A stretch of DNA of 64,000 nt from Maratus speciosus (GCA_963932465.1 OZ010794.1:439085502-439149501); one strand, 5' to 3'; counted from the first letter of the stretch, positions 13,210 to 23,247 are shown. Translations and numbers: made by a program. Notes: a model not told the origin generated them from the sequence alone.

Positions 13210-13630
13210 CAGGGGTCGATGTGGGATATTTTTTTCTTTCTCTGGACCCATTTTGGGAAAAGTAAAAGCTATTTTTGTGAAATCTATTATATTTTTGTGA
13301 AAAATAACATTTTATAACAAAAGATTAAATCCAGTTACTCAAATTCGAACCAAACATCTATTAACTTTAGCAGAAAAGTTATTAACTTTTCTGCTAAAGT
13401 TTCTCTTTCTAGTGAACTTCTTTTGTTTGCAAATTACGCATTTTAAAACTTAAAATAATAGTAATTAAGGAAAACTGTGTTCATAAGGAATTGAGTTTTG
13501 TGAAGGGGACTATTTTATTAAGAGGAATATTGTGAAGGGGCCTGTTTTATTAAAAAGAATTTTGTGAAGGGACTTGTTTTATTAAGAAGAATTGTAAGAA
13601 GGCTTTAAATTTTGCCTGGATCAAAATCTG
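13210..13630 (-). mobile_element. MITE copy, CAGGGGTCGA family (degenerate)
   Basis: This is the inverted homologue of the element at 18476-18901. It starts CAGGGGTCGATG and contains the same internal repeat (GTGAAGGGG...TTTTATTAA, about three copies at 13500-13590). The far terminus is lost. It also contains a perfect 18-bp hairpin, with arms at 13363-13380 and 13384-13401. Confidence 0.6.
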
Positions 13631-14925
13631 GTTAGAAAAATATATTACTTTCTGATATGCAATTGTCTACTAGAAAAGCGTTTATAGACTTCACTAATTT
13701 GCCTGTGTCGCCGATATCCAACAGTTGAATGTCGTTGCGATTTTGACTATAGTTCTGATTTTTAATTCATAATGCATCCTGTTGTTGATTTTTAATTTAT
13801 AATGCATCCTGTTGTTGATTTTTAATTTATAATCAATCCTGTTGTTGATTTTAATAAGTTTTTTCGTTTAGCATAGTGAGAAGTCGTAATTATTTTTCAA
13901 CAATAACTACTTTGTGTCATTATTATTATTAATTGTTTTAATGTTATTTTAGCGTGTTATTACGATGAGTTTTCTTGACTAATGAATATTTGACTGAAAT
14001 ATTATCTCTCCGTCACCAAATTAAAAAGTTGAAACACATTGTTGCCATGCGTTGATTACGAAATTTTAGTATGACATTGTGAAAGATTTTTTAGTCATGG
14101 AGAAATTCTTGAGACTAAAGTCAAGATTGAAAGAAATAAACAAAGCTATTTTGTTCCTTCCTGCTTCAAGAAATTAAATAAGAGAAAATAAGAAAAAAAA
14201 TTCTCCTATTTTTTTCGAGAGCAGTTTAAATCTGTTTCATGAATCATATATTTTTTCTCCTGTTTATTTACCTTTCTCGTACGATCTGCATCATGATGCA
14301 AAGAAAAAAAAACATATTTCATTATTTGCTGGACGTATAACTTTATCTATTCTCCCTGCATTTTGAATAATAAAATTTAAATTGACACTATTTTCTGGTT
14401 TGTCTGTATGTTTAATGCACGGCTCAAAGTTTTTTCGCCTGATCTAGGTGCCAGTGTTGAAAACCAGGCGCCGTCATGATACAAATGCAATTTCATGCAT
14501 AGACCTGCATGTTTTGCCTTAAGCTATAGCTACTGATTAAAAAAAAAAGCACAAATTTACTTTAGTGTGTAAGCTATCCCTCGTAGATTACAGCAATTGA
14601 AAACAACAAGCAAGAATTTTACCGAGGGTAAAAATAATTACAAAACAGCAACGTGTGTTTTATGTACATGAACATATCTTATAGTTTGAGCACAGAAGTA
14701 CCAATTGTTTCTTGCTGCGGTTGGATCAAAATCTTCTAAAGATGAACCATTCATGTTAATAAATACTAAATTGTTAAATGTGTTCGACCCCCCCCCCCCC
14801 CCTCCATTGATGACCTTAAATTGCTTTTGATTAGATTCATTAGACTAAATCTTCTCTCGCAGAAAACATTTATATAGGTAACACTGATGCAAAAAAAGAA
14901 ACTTGGCTAAAAGTAAAACCTGTCT
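13631..14925. other. AT-rich non-coding DNA
   Basis: No gene is seen. A 29-bp direct repeat (TGTTGTTGATTTTTAATT words) occurs near 13770-13850, and a poly-C run lies near 14790-14803. Confidence 0.5.
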
Positions 14926-14960
14926 ATGTTTACACAACTTCATTTAAAAGTTCGTTTAAC

Positions 14961-15600
14961 TCTATTTCTTCCCAAGCAATTTGATTTCGTATTCGTAACG
15001 AATGCTTTGTTTTACCTTTTCTTTTTCTTTCTGAAATTAAGTTTTCTGATGGAAGGTGCCCTGTTTGCAGACTTTGATTTCGTATTCGCATCAAATTCCT
15101 TGTTTTATTTTTTCAAAGAAGCACGTTAGAATTCACAATTTGGTTCTTCAAATTCTGTAGTACTGTTTCGGTCTTTTTTTTTTTCATCTGAAGTCAGAGA
15201 TTTCTGGTGGAAGGGGAATGTGCCCTGTTTGCACTCTATTTCTTCCCAAGCAATTTGATTTCGTATTCGTAACGAATTCTTTGTTTTGCTTTTTCAAAGA
15301 AACACGTTAGAATTCACGATTTGGATCTTCAAATGCTGTATTACTGTTTCGATCTTTTTTCTTTCTAAAATTCTAAAGTTTTCTGATGGAAGTTGGTGGA
15401 AGGTGTCCTGTTTGCATTCCATTTCTTCCCAAGCAATTTGATTTCGTATTCGTAACGAATTCTTTGTTTTGCTTTTTCAAAGAAGCACGTTAGAATTCAC
15501 AATTTGGTTCTTCAAATGATGTAGTACTGTTTCGATCTTTTTTTTCTTTCCCTAAAATTCTTAAGTTTTCTGATGGAAGCTGGTGGAAGGCTCCCTGTTT
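14961..15600 (+). repeat. tandem repeat, about 183-bp unit, 3.5 copies
   Basis: Copies start at TTTCTTCCCAAGCAATTTG near 14964, 15240 and 15424. A partial copy near 15073 lacks this leader, and the first copy has an internal deletion. Each unit continues through ATTTCGTATTCG, CACGTTAGAATTCAC, TACTGTTTCG and TTTTCTGATGGAAG. No coding potential is seen. Confidence 0.85.
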
Positions 15601-16076
15601 TACTCTTGTTAACACTTTCCAAAATAGTTGAAAAGTGTTTATTACTTTGGTTTATCTCACTATCCGTGCTCTAACTCTCGTAAATATATTCGGATTACCA
15701 TGTAATTGATATCTTTTATTAACGTTTACTGTAGCGTAAATCGCTATTGAAAATGAAGTGTGTAGCATTTATAGTTAGTTTACAGGGACATGCAAAAGAA
15801 TTCCATTCCATTATGGTTTGTATTCCATTTATGGAAAAATCGTTTGCGGTGCATTTTAATGATGCTACACTATTCCAAACGCATTTAAATTCATATATAT
15901 CACTGAGATGCACTAAAACACGTTTTCTATAGATTATGGAGTAGATAAGCATTTATCGTTCATTTACAGAGGCACGCAAAAGAATGTGGTTACAGGGCTA
16001 ACTATTAGCGATAATTGCTAGAAGTGCGTTTTTAGTTATGGTATATATTTTTTTAATGTGGTGTGTGTGTGTATGC
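15601..16076. repeat. dispersed repeat copy (TAGACCATAAT family, inverted)
   Basis: About 15690-15990 is homologous in inverse orientation to about 5730-5950 and 52440-52650. Shared features are the CATGTAATTGATAT border, TGAAATGAAGTG-like and CCATTATGGT words. No gene is present. Confidence 0.45.
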
Positions 16077-16856
16077 CAGACCTGCCAACTGCTACGAAAA
16101 AATCGTAGTTGCTACGATTTGGTCCTATAAACTACGATGCTACGAAAATCGGTCTTAAACTACGATTTTTTGCAAAAAACACATGCGATTTTTATCCCGC
16201 ACAGCATATTTTTCAAAAGTGATTCTGTTGCGAAATTTCCAAAATTTCAAAGTATTCATCTCCGAAAGCTTTAAAAAATTGGCCAATAGTCCGAAAATTC
16301 GGACATTAAAAAATGCTCATGGAAAAAAAAATCTGGGCTGCAAAACAAACTTCTTAATATAAAACACACTCTTTATGTATATTAACGAGTGAATCATGAT
16401 TCTGTAATTATTTATACAGGGATTTGCTTCCTTAGAAACAAGGGGTGCCATTTTAAGAATTTCTGGAAAGGGGGGGGGGGGGTATTTCAACAAAGAATCG
16501 TGATAGAAAAATGTGAATTGCAATTTCGGAAAAATTGTGAATATCCTGAAATGATCGCAGGAACAAAAATCCCGAATTTCGTCAAAAATGTACTGCATTG
16601 GGCTAAAAAATTGGAACCAGGCTCCTTTTACAAATGTAAAAAAAAAAAAAAAAAAAAAAAAAAACGCTGCGAAACGAAAAGAAACTTTAAAAATCGTATA
16701 AAATTTTCAAACGAAAAAATTTACTATGTTAAGTTGAAAGACTGAAACCTTATTCCTTTTATGAATGTCAAAAGATGGCGTGTAACACGAAAAACCTCCA
16801 GATTATTTTAAATTTTGTGTGCTACGATTTCTCATTTTCAAAGGTTGGCAGGTATG
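16077..16856. mobile_element. hAT-like MITE with CAGACCTGCCAAC end
   Basis: The left end is CAGACCTGCCAACTGCTACG and the right end, read in reverse, is CATACCTGCCAACCTTTG. The left 130 bp is rich in CTACGATTT words, also present next to the right end. Poly-G (16471-16482) and poly-A (about 16638-16663) tracts lie inside. No 8-bp target duplication was found, so the boundaries are tentative. A segment near 16285-16310 with palindrome TCCGAAAATTCGGA is shared with about 42737-42760. Confidence 0.4.
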
Positions 16857-17792
16857 ATTCTATAAATCATATACAGGGCTGCACGAATGAATTCGCACAC
16901 ATTACTGGCTATGGACAACAATTGCTGAAAATGGATTTTTACTGCTTTCTGTGTTTTTTAAATTGTTTATTTAGGTATCACATTTCATTGTGTGAAAAAA
17001 TAAAATTTTTTAGCAATATTCTGATATTGTCGGAAAGTGTTTCAAAATATATACTTGATGCGTGTTGTTTTTGTTTGTCTGTTGTTGCTCTTGTTATAAT
17101 CAAGCCCTACAGAAAGTGAAATTGGCTTAGATTTTAGATTTATATAATCCACCCATTTCGCACAAGCTTGTTGGTGCTCTAGTTTTACGCGCTATTAGAA
17201 GCGGCAGAGGGTAGTTCCTTTTTCACTTTCATCTATGAAATGCATGAGTACATAGCCTCCGGGATTGCGCAGCCATTCAGAAAACATCCCAGTCATGACG
17301 TTCATATACAAATAATCATTATCTTGTTTAGTCAAAAGACCGTAAATTCTTCTTGTAACAAAATCATCTGCCAGAGTAAAATATCTTCTGCCGTTTATCA
17401 CAAGGAAGTTTATTTTAGAATTCTTTTATTCAAAATTTTAGACTAGCTAATTAGGGTTCATAAGAAATCCACAAAACTCTTTATTATACAAAAATTAAAT
17501 ATGAGTAGGTATAAAATGCATGCTTATGCTTTTTAAAAAAAGGGTAAAAGGATGCTAATCAAAATTATTTATTTAATTATGTTTTACATGAGCTTTTTTT
17601 GTTCAATGTAGAGAAATGATGATGCAGATTGCAAATAAATGGCGAATATCTTTTGCGAAAATTTACTGAGAAAATGTGTAATATTAGAAAAGAAAATTTA
17701 ATTAATAGACCAACACATAAAAATATTTAAAGGTATATATAAATATTATACATACAATAAATACAATAAACCCAACTGGAGTGAAAAATTAC
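16857..17792. other. non-coding DNA
   Basis: No gene is recognised. Short overlapping frames on both strands at 17195-17446 show no family motif. Confidence 0.4.
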
Positions 17793-17863
17793 TCAGAGCC
17801 AGGAATCGAACCCGGGACCACAGTATACAAGACTGCTGCTCTAACCACTGAGCTACTCCGGCC
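17793..17863 (-). repeat. tRNA-like (Thr-type) SINE head or tRNA pseudogene
   Basis: On the minus strand there is a Pol III A box TAGCTCAGTGG (17855-17845) and B box GGTTCGATTCC (17812-17802). D, anticodon and T arms can be drawn. The 7-base anticodon loop would give TGT (Thr), but the acceptor stem pairs poorly (at least two mismatches). It therefore looks like a tRNA-derived SINE head or pseudogene rather than a working tRNA. Confidence 0.6.
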
Positions 17864-17960
17864 GATACCTGAGTCTGCAATTTCTCACTCATCGTTGTCC
17901 TGTCATCCAAGGCTGTCGTATAGATGGCTGGTGACTTCCCCAACATGATTTATTAGTTAG

Positions 17961-18185
17961 CCACCGCGATCGCCCGACATGAATTCCATCGAACATTTAT
18001 GGGACATAATTGAGAGATCAGTTCGTGCACAAAATCCTCCACCAGCAACACTTGCGGAATTATGGACGTTTATAGAGGCTGCATGGCCCAATATTTCTCT
18101 AGAGGACTTCCAACTACTCGTGGAGTCCATGCCACGTCGTGTTGCTGCACTTCGCCGGGAAAACGGAGGACCGACACGCGATTAG
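17961..18185 (+). pseudogene. Tc1-like transposase C-terminal fragment
   Basis: The frame opens with PPRSPDMNSIEHLWD, the block around the third catalytic acidic residue of Tc1/mariner DDE transposases. It continues to the usual C-terminal features (SMPRRVAALRRENGGPTR) and a stop at 18185. The N-terminal two-thirds is absent: the upstream sequence has stops and then the tRNA-like repeat. It is a dead fragment. Confidence 0.85.
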
Positions 18186-18475
18186 CAGGGTATCCCATGA
18201 CTTTTGTCACCTCAGTGTATAGGGTTGAACGAAAAATTCGAGTACATTTTTCCGTTTATTAACAGAATTGTTGAAAGCAGGTTTTCAACTGTAATGCGTT
18301 TCCTAACTGAACTAAATTTTAGCATATATACAAATTTTTAGATCATATACAAGTCTTCATAAAATAATTTGAATTATTGCCATTGCTGCCGTTTATTGTC
18401 TTTCTTGCCGAAATTAAGTTTTCAAATGTATTATGCGTTTTCCATATTCTTTACTTGGATATCATCTTTCACCTT
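18186..18475. other. Tc1-derived or intergenic remnant
   Basis: It begins with GGGTATCCCATGACTTTTGTCAC just after the Tc1 frame. That matches the kind of sequence found between a Tc1 gene and its terminus, but no matching left end was found. The rest is AT-rich. Confidence 0.35.
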
Positions 18476-18901
18476 CAGGGGTCGATTCAGGCAAAATTTG
18501 GGACCTGTTTAGGCCCCTTTCACAAAAATCTATTTAATAAAATAGGCCCCTTTCACAAAAATCTATTTAATAAAATAGGCCCCTTCACAAAAATAAATTT
18601 AATAAAATGGGCCCCTTCACAAAATTCCTTTTAATAAACTAGGCCTCTTTTTAAAATTCTTTTTCATAAAAACTGTTTTAAAATGTGTAATTTGTAAATA
18701 AAACCTGGTCACAAAAAACAAAAACTTTAGCAAGTGGATTTAAAGAATTTATTGTTAATAAAGTCTTGATTCGAATTTCAGTAACTGGATTTCAACTTTC
18801 GTTACAAAATGTTATTTCTCACAAAAATATAATAAAATTCACAAAAATAACTTATCTTTCACAAAATGGGCCCCAAAAATAAAAATCTGCATCGACCCCT
18901 G
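18476..18901 (+). mobile_element. MITE with CAGGGGTCGA ends and internal tandem repeat
   Basis: The 426-bp element has inverted ends CAGGGGTCGAT and ATCGACCCCTG and is flanked by ACCTT at 18471-18475 and 18902-18906. Inside, at about 18511-18650, there are four to five copies of a 36-38 bp unit (AGGCCCCTTTCACAAAAATC then TTTAATAAAAT). The ends resemble hAT termini, but only 5 bp are duplicated. A degenerate inverted copy is at 13210-13630. No ORF is present. Confidence 0.75.
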
Positions 18902-19019
18902 ACCTTATTACTTTACTTACAAGTTTGTTACAGTATTCGGAAAGTGTTGGAAAGTGTTTCATAATTTATGTTTGACGTATGATTTTTATCTTTTGTTAAT
19001 ATCTTTAAATTCTGAAATA

Positions 19020-19025
19020 TAGGAT
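19020..19025. other. Maverick target-site duplication, left (TAGGAT)
   Basis: TAGGAT directly precedes the left terminus AGTAG and is repeated at 33120-33125 after the right terminus. A 6-bp duplication is the expected product of Maverick/Polinton integrases. Confidence 0.93.
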
Positions 19026-19818
19026 AGTAGATGAAAAGTGGGGCTCCGACCTCAGGAGGAGGTGTTGAGGTGCACGAGAGGAGGTGCAGGTGCAGGTGCA
19101 GGTGCAGGTGCAGCACCTCCCGTGCTCCTCCTCTCGTGCTACACCTCCCGTGCTCCTCCTCCTCTCGCGACTCTACTCTTGGAGGAGGGGTTAATGCGAT
19201 AAGGATTTTTTTTAGATAAAAGCGGGAATTTTCGGGAGATTGATTTTTTGCTGTGTTATAGTACGAGGGTTATTTTTTTCGGTTACATAATTTTCGGGCG
19301 TTATTATTTTGAGTGTAGTATAGTATGAGGTTTAAATGAATAATTAATTAAAAAGTAATTAAAAATAATGAATGAAAAATATTAATTTAGAAATTTTAAT
19401 GAGGGGACTTAGAATTTTTGAGTTTGAAATTTATTTTTATTCAGTTATAGTACGAGGGGGTATTTTTTTTACTGTCGGTTTACTAATTAGTAATTAAAAA
19501 TAGCAATTAAAAATTTAATGAGAAAATATTTAATGAAGCGACTTAGAATTTTTCGAGCAATTTCATTTGTTAATTTAAGTATAGTATGATGTATAGTATA
19601 GTATGAATTAGTAAAAATGGAAATTAATTGAAAATATAAATTCATTAAAAAAGTAATTAAAAATAATTAATGAGAAAAATTAATTTAAAAATTTTAATGA
19701 GGAGACATAGAATTTTTAGGGGAGCAATTTTTAAGTGTGTTAGAGTTGTGGTGCTGCCATCTAGTAACGATTGATAGAATTTAGTTTCGGAATTGGTATT
19801 TTTACGAAAAGTTGTGAG

Positions 19819-19892
19819 GAGGATTGAACCTGCAAAATGTAATCGTGGTTGAATAATAGACCGTTACCTTATCGATTCAGCCACGATTACAT
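19819..19892 (-). ncRNA. tRNA-like Pol III unit in left TIR
   Basis: Read on the minus strand there is an A box TGGCTGAATCG-like (19883-19873), a B box GTTCAATCC (19829-19821) and, soon after, a TTTT stop signal near 19808. TGTAATCGTGG pairs with CCACGATTACA about 40 nt later as an 11-bp stem. It is not a canonical cloverleaf. It may be a pseudo-tRNA or a small Pol III RNA carried by the virus. The twin is at 32249-32324. Confidence 0.45.
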
Positions 19893-19970
19893 AGTTTTGA
19901 AAGAAAATTTAAAGAAGTGCTACTTCCTTTTTTTTTTTTCGAAAAATTAGACTGATGACGAAGGGGTTAT

Positions 19971-20047
19971 TACGTAATGGGAAAACCCTGTCACGTGGTA
20001 TGTGATAACAATAATGACGTGGTAGACTAGATTGGGGAAACCCAATT
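19971..20047 (+). promoter_or_regulatory. TIR regulatory cluster (TACGTA, Rel-like, E-box)
   Basis: TACGTA (19971-19976), GGGAAAACCC (19979-19988, fits the Rel/Dorsal pattern GGGWWWWCC), CACGTG (19992-19997) and GGGGAAACCC (20034-20043) lie immediately upstream of leader module a. The same ingredients recur at 20545-20602 (GGAAAAACCC, TGACTCA) and 21317-21344 (TGAGTCA, GGGTTTTTCC, TACGTA). Factor binding is inferred from motif match only. Confidence 0.4.
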
Positions 20048-20116
20048 GATAAGGACTTGTGAGATTTTTCATTTCTAGTCAAGTAACTGAGGCTATAACA
20101 AGTGTTTCAGGTAAGC
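20048..20116 (+). promoter_or_regulatory. leader module a: GATAAGGACTTGT plus 5' splice site
   Basis: GATAAGGACTTGT at 20048-20060 is followed by a short exon-like stretch ending TTTCAG, then GTAAGC with the intron starting at 20111. It is one of three modules with the same motif 55-62 nt before a strong donor. Reading: core promoter plus short non-coding first exon. Transcription start and acceptor are not identified. Confidence 0.45.
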
Positions 20117-21225
20117 TTGTTTTAATTTATTTCTTTTTCAATTGATTAAATAAAATTTGGCGAAGGATTTTCTTCTGTTAAATGACATGTTTTTCAAGAC
20201 ATTTTTTCGAAACGCAGTCATGTTTTCACAAATATTTCTCGGTTATATATAAATGAATTGACTAAACTTTACTTATTTAATGAAAAAATATATATGTAAC
20301 TAGAAAATTTGATGAATATTTGTAGAAAAAAATTAAATTTTCAGTGATATTTTAATCTAGTCAATGTATGAAGCGAAAATAAAATTTTAATTATACTTAA
20401 CAAACATTTCAAAACACATCATTCATTTATAATAAATATTGAGAGACTTAATATCGTTACAAAATTTTTTTAAAGAGGGATATATATTATCTGATTTCGT
20501 TTCATGTAACATCGAATTTTAGCATGTGCACGTATTTCCCGGGTGGAAAAACCCTTTGGTAGATAAGCGGCTCAACAGTTCGCATGATTAGTATATGACT
20601 CACTTTACTTGAAGGTTTATTTATTTACGGAGTGAGGAATAGGGATTAGATAATTGTTTGTAGTTTAATATTAATTTAAAGGGAATTAGAAATTTGATTA
20701 TGGATTTTATTCTTTTAAATGAGCTGTTTTCTAAAGGTAATTTTTAGAAATTGCAGTATTTTAAACCATTTTTTAGTTATGTTTTTGAATTTAAAGAAAT
20801 GTTTTTGACATTTATCGATTATAAGTTTTGGTTTAGTCAATGTTATTAATGATTTCATTCATATATGCTCAATAAGGAACCTTTTGGAAATATTTTTCTA
20901 AGAATTTAGAACATATGAAAGTTTAATTTTTTAAGGTTTTTGTAAGTATCATTTTTTTTAAGGAAATGTATAATGTTATAGAACGACCAGAATTTGAAAA
21001 ATTTCGTCAAAATAATTTACATATTAACTCACATACATAATTTTTTTTAGTAACTAACTTGTATCACTTATTACAACCCTGATTTTGTACGGCTTTTTAA
21101 GATATATTTATCTCACATATTTAAATTTAAACTAATTCTTAAGTTGTTGATTTAGTTTTAGAAATGCAGATGCTTCAACAACAAATATTTTGCATAAGAG
21201 AAATAAGTATTTACATAAAAATTAT

Positions 21226-21293
21226 ACTTACCTTTTACGAACACATCTGTTTCACACACTTTCTCGAAAAAATGGAGAAGACAAGTCCTTATC
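21226..21293 (-). promoter_or_regulatory. leader module b (minus strand)
   Basis: GATAAGGACTTGT is read from 21293 to 21281 on the minus strand, with donor AAAAG/GTAAGT at 21232/21231, 61 nt later. It sits just downstream, in the direction of transcription, of the AP-1/Rel/TACGTA cluster at 21317-21344. It points outward and converges with module a. Confidence 0.45.
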
Positions 21294-21611
21294 CAATTGA
21301 AATGACTAACAAGTTATGAGTCATTCGTGGGTTTTTCCTACGTAGATAACCTCACGGATTAGGAATGCATTTAATTTTCGACACTAGATTTATATTATTT
21401 AAGTTAGAATTGCAATTAACACATATCCTTTAATTGATATTTAGAATAATTAAATTAATAATTCAATTAATCTTTTAAAAATTTAGTTTTTTTTAGTTTT
21501 ATTCATTCTTAACAAAATATACAAAATTAACAAAGTCATTTTAAATACAAGTGAACTATTCACCCTATTGCTATACTCGACTTGCGCAAAATAAAATACA
21601 ACCTGCTACTA

Positions 21612-21691
21612 CTCTTACCTGGAGCGCACTGACTGATAACATCCCCGCTTTTCTACTTAAGCAAGATCACGTGATATCACCGCGCATGCGC
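21612..21691 (-). promoter_or_regulatory. leader module c with NRF1-like palindrome and E-box
   Basis: On the minus strand there is GCGCATGCGC (21691-21682), ATCACGTGAT (around 21668-21673), an initiator-like TCAGTCAGTG, then CTCCAG/GTAAGAG with the intron starting at 21618. It lacks the GATAAGGACTTGT motif but has the same donor-terminated design. Assignment as a promoter is inference. Confidence 0.4.
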
Positions 21692-21710
21692 TATGGTAAC
21701 TAGTGACATA

Positions 21711-21917
21711 ATCGATCGCTGATAAGATTAGATGATAAGAACTTGTATTCATTTCTTCCCAAGCAAGTGTACGAGTTGGTCGTGTCTAGGTAAGTAGCAT
21801 TTAAAGTTATTTTTATAATGTGTTTTAATATGTAGTGTGGGTAAAAAGGAATACACAGTTTATTACAATTTCAATTCATTTTTATTAATATAAACTCGAT
21901 CAAGTAGGATTTAGTAG
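21711..21917 (+). repeat. inner inverted repeat, left copy
   Basis: About 207 bp is homologous to the reverse complement of 28011-28227. It begins ATCGATCGCTGATAAGATT (shared with the TIR inner edge) and includes leader module d (GATAAGAACTTGT at 21734-21746, donor TCTAG/GTAAGT at 21789/21790). On the minus strand it ends with a decayed copy of the last dozen codons and poly(A) signal of the gene at 27299-28048. It looks like a copy of the right end of the gene block placed at the left. Confidence 0.8.
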
Positions 21918-22061
21918 ATACGAAACTGAATGTATTTTGTTGGAGAAGTGAATGACCGGAATAAAAATAATTGATAAAATGTTTGAATATTATTCTTTTG
22001 AAAGTTTTACTGAGGTTTGGTAAATAAAATCACACCATGTTTGTTTTGTGTTATCACGTGA

Positions 22062-22120
22062 TTGAATGTTTACGAAAGAGTATTTAAACAAGAGGTAGGT
22101 CGGGTAGGGGTTCAGTCTAT
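22062..22120 (+). promoter_or_regulatory. candidate promoter of the virion gene block
   Basis: ATCACGTGAT (about 22063-22072) is followed by a TATA-like TATTTAAA (22081-22088) and an arthropod-type initiator TTCAGTCT (22111-22118). The spacing of about 30 bp is what a TATA-Inr promoter needs. Several out-of-frame ATGs lie between it and the integrase start at 22204. Confidence 0.55.
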
Positions 22121-22203
22121 GAGATGATGTCATGCGAGAAAGACTAGAATGAAGATGATGCGTTTTCGAGTTAATGTGACAAATAATCAAATTTTATGCT
22201 GTA

Positions 22204-23247
22204 ATGAGGGCGATTTATCCGGTTCCAAGTCACGCAGCAAGTTTTGGTGGTGTAAATGCTTTATATCGTGCTGCCAAAGGCAAAGTAGCGAAAAAGACGA
22301 TACAGAAATGGTTGAGCGGAGTCGATTCCTACACGCTTCACAAACCGGCTCGGAGAAATTTCCCAACAAACCGAGTGGTCGTTTATTCGATCGATCAACA
22401 ATGGCAGGCCGACCTGGTTGATCTTATCAGTTTACAAAAACACAATCAAGGATTTCGATACCTCCTGACGTGTATAGACATTCTGTCTAAATATGCGTGG
22501 GCGATTCCCTTAAAAACGAAACGAGGAGAAGAAATTGTACAAGCCTTTCGTTCTATTTTTTCAACCAGAAAGCCCAAATCCCTTCAATCTGATGCCGGAA
22601 AAGAATTTAAGAACCGACTGTTTCAAAGATTTTTAAAACAAGAAGGTGTTCGATTTTTCACGACGAATAATAATACCAAGGCGTCGGTGGTCGAACGATT
22701 TAACCGTACTCTCAAAACGAAAATGTGGAAATATTTCACACATAACCATACCTATCGTTATACAGATGTATTGGACCAGTTATTACAAAGTTATAACCAT
22801 ACCTATCATTCGAGTATCAAGAGACCCCCAGTAGAAGTGACGGCGGAAAATGAAAGCGATGTGTGGTTTACTCTTTATGGAGAGATGGAACATGTGAAAA
22901 GAAAACCCTGTGTGTTTCAAGCGGGAGATGTGGTGCGTGTGTCGAAACAGAAAATGACCTTTGAAAAAGGATATGAAACCAATTGGACGGAGGAATTGTT
23001 TGTGGTGACGGAGTGTGTACTCAGAGACCCTCCCGTGTATCGAATAAAGGACTTGTTAGACGAACCTATTCAAGGAACTTTTTACCCACAAGAACTTCAA
23101 AAAGTGCAAATGAAAGAAACTTATACGATTGAAAAAATTTTAAAGAAGCGCACGAGAAAAAGTCAAGTGGAATATTTTGTGAAGTATAAGGGATATCCCA
23201 GCAAATTCAATCAATGGATTCCCTCCTCAGATTTATCTTCCTTATAA
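22204..23247 (+). CDS. Maverick integrase (rve) with C-terminal chromodomain
   Basis: The 347-aa retroviral-type DDE integrase inserts the linear viral DNA and would generate the 6-bp duplication. Catalytic acidic residues are D70 (QWQADLVDL), D130 (LQSDAGKEF) and E164 (SVVERFNRTLK). Between them lie the GFRYLLTCIDILSKYAW and NNTKAS blocks typical of Polinton integrases. A chromodomain occupies about residues 301-342 (YTIEKILKK to YFVKYKGYP to QWIP) and probably guides chromatin targeting. An in-frame stop at 22177-22179 makes ATG 22204 the first possible start. It is the first gene of the block, and the next start lies 35 nt after its stop. No lesion is seen. Confidence 0.95.
   Translation: MRAIYPVPSHAASFGGVNALYRAAKGKVAKKTIQKWLSGVDSYTLHKPARRNFPTNRVVVYSIDQQWQADLVDLISLQKHNQGFRYLLTCIDILSKYAWAIPLKTKRGEEIVQAFRSIFSTRKPKSLQSDAGKEFKNRLFQRFLKQEGVRFFTTNNNTKASVVERFNRTLKTKMWKYFTHNHTYRYTDVLDQLLQSYNHTYHSSIKRPPVEVTAENESDVWFTLYGEMEHVKRKPCVFQAGDVVRVSKQKMTFEKGYETNWTEELFVVTECVLRDPPVYRIKDLLDEPIQGTFYPQELQKVQMKETYTIEKILKKRTRKSQVEYFVKYKGYPSKFNQWIPSSDLSSL

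Larger units (their letters stand above)
19026..21729 (+). repeat. Maverick left terminal inverted repeat, 2.7 kb
   Basis: This is the reverse complement of 30410-33119 with few differences (one hexamer fewer, scattered substitutions). In order it carries: a G-rich end with five GGTGCA hexamers (19084-19114); an AT-rich stretch; a tRNA-like unit (minus, about 19819-19892); a Rel/E-box motif cluster (19971-20043); leader module a (plus, donor after 20110); a second motif cluster (20545-20602); an AT-rich non-coding kilobase; module b (minus, donor before 21231); and module c with E-box and NRF1-like sites (minus, 21691-21619). No protein-coding frame of note is present. Confidence 0.93.

Noticed and set aside
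17793..17863. Functional tRNA-Thr gene
   Set aside because: Acceptor stem mispairs and the 3' end lacks a normal closing helix; a SINE head or pseudogene is more likely.
19031..19219. 62-aa frame (and its 64-aa twin at 32920-33114) in the TIR ends
   Set aside because: It is a translation of the GGTGCA hexamer and other low-complexity DNA; frame length changes with hexamer number and no start context or domain supports a gene.
14964..21770. 16-bp identity (ATTTCTTCCCAAGCAA) between the 183-bp tandem repeat and the Maverick inner repeat at about 21753
   Set aside because: No extension on either side; one such match in 64 kb of biased sequence is within chance.
22149..22421. 90-aa frame overlapping the integrase start, and its antisense partners
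   Set aside because: Out-of-frame shadow of the conserved integrase.
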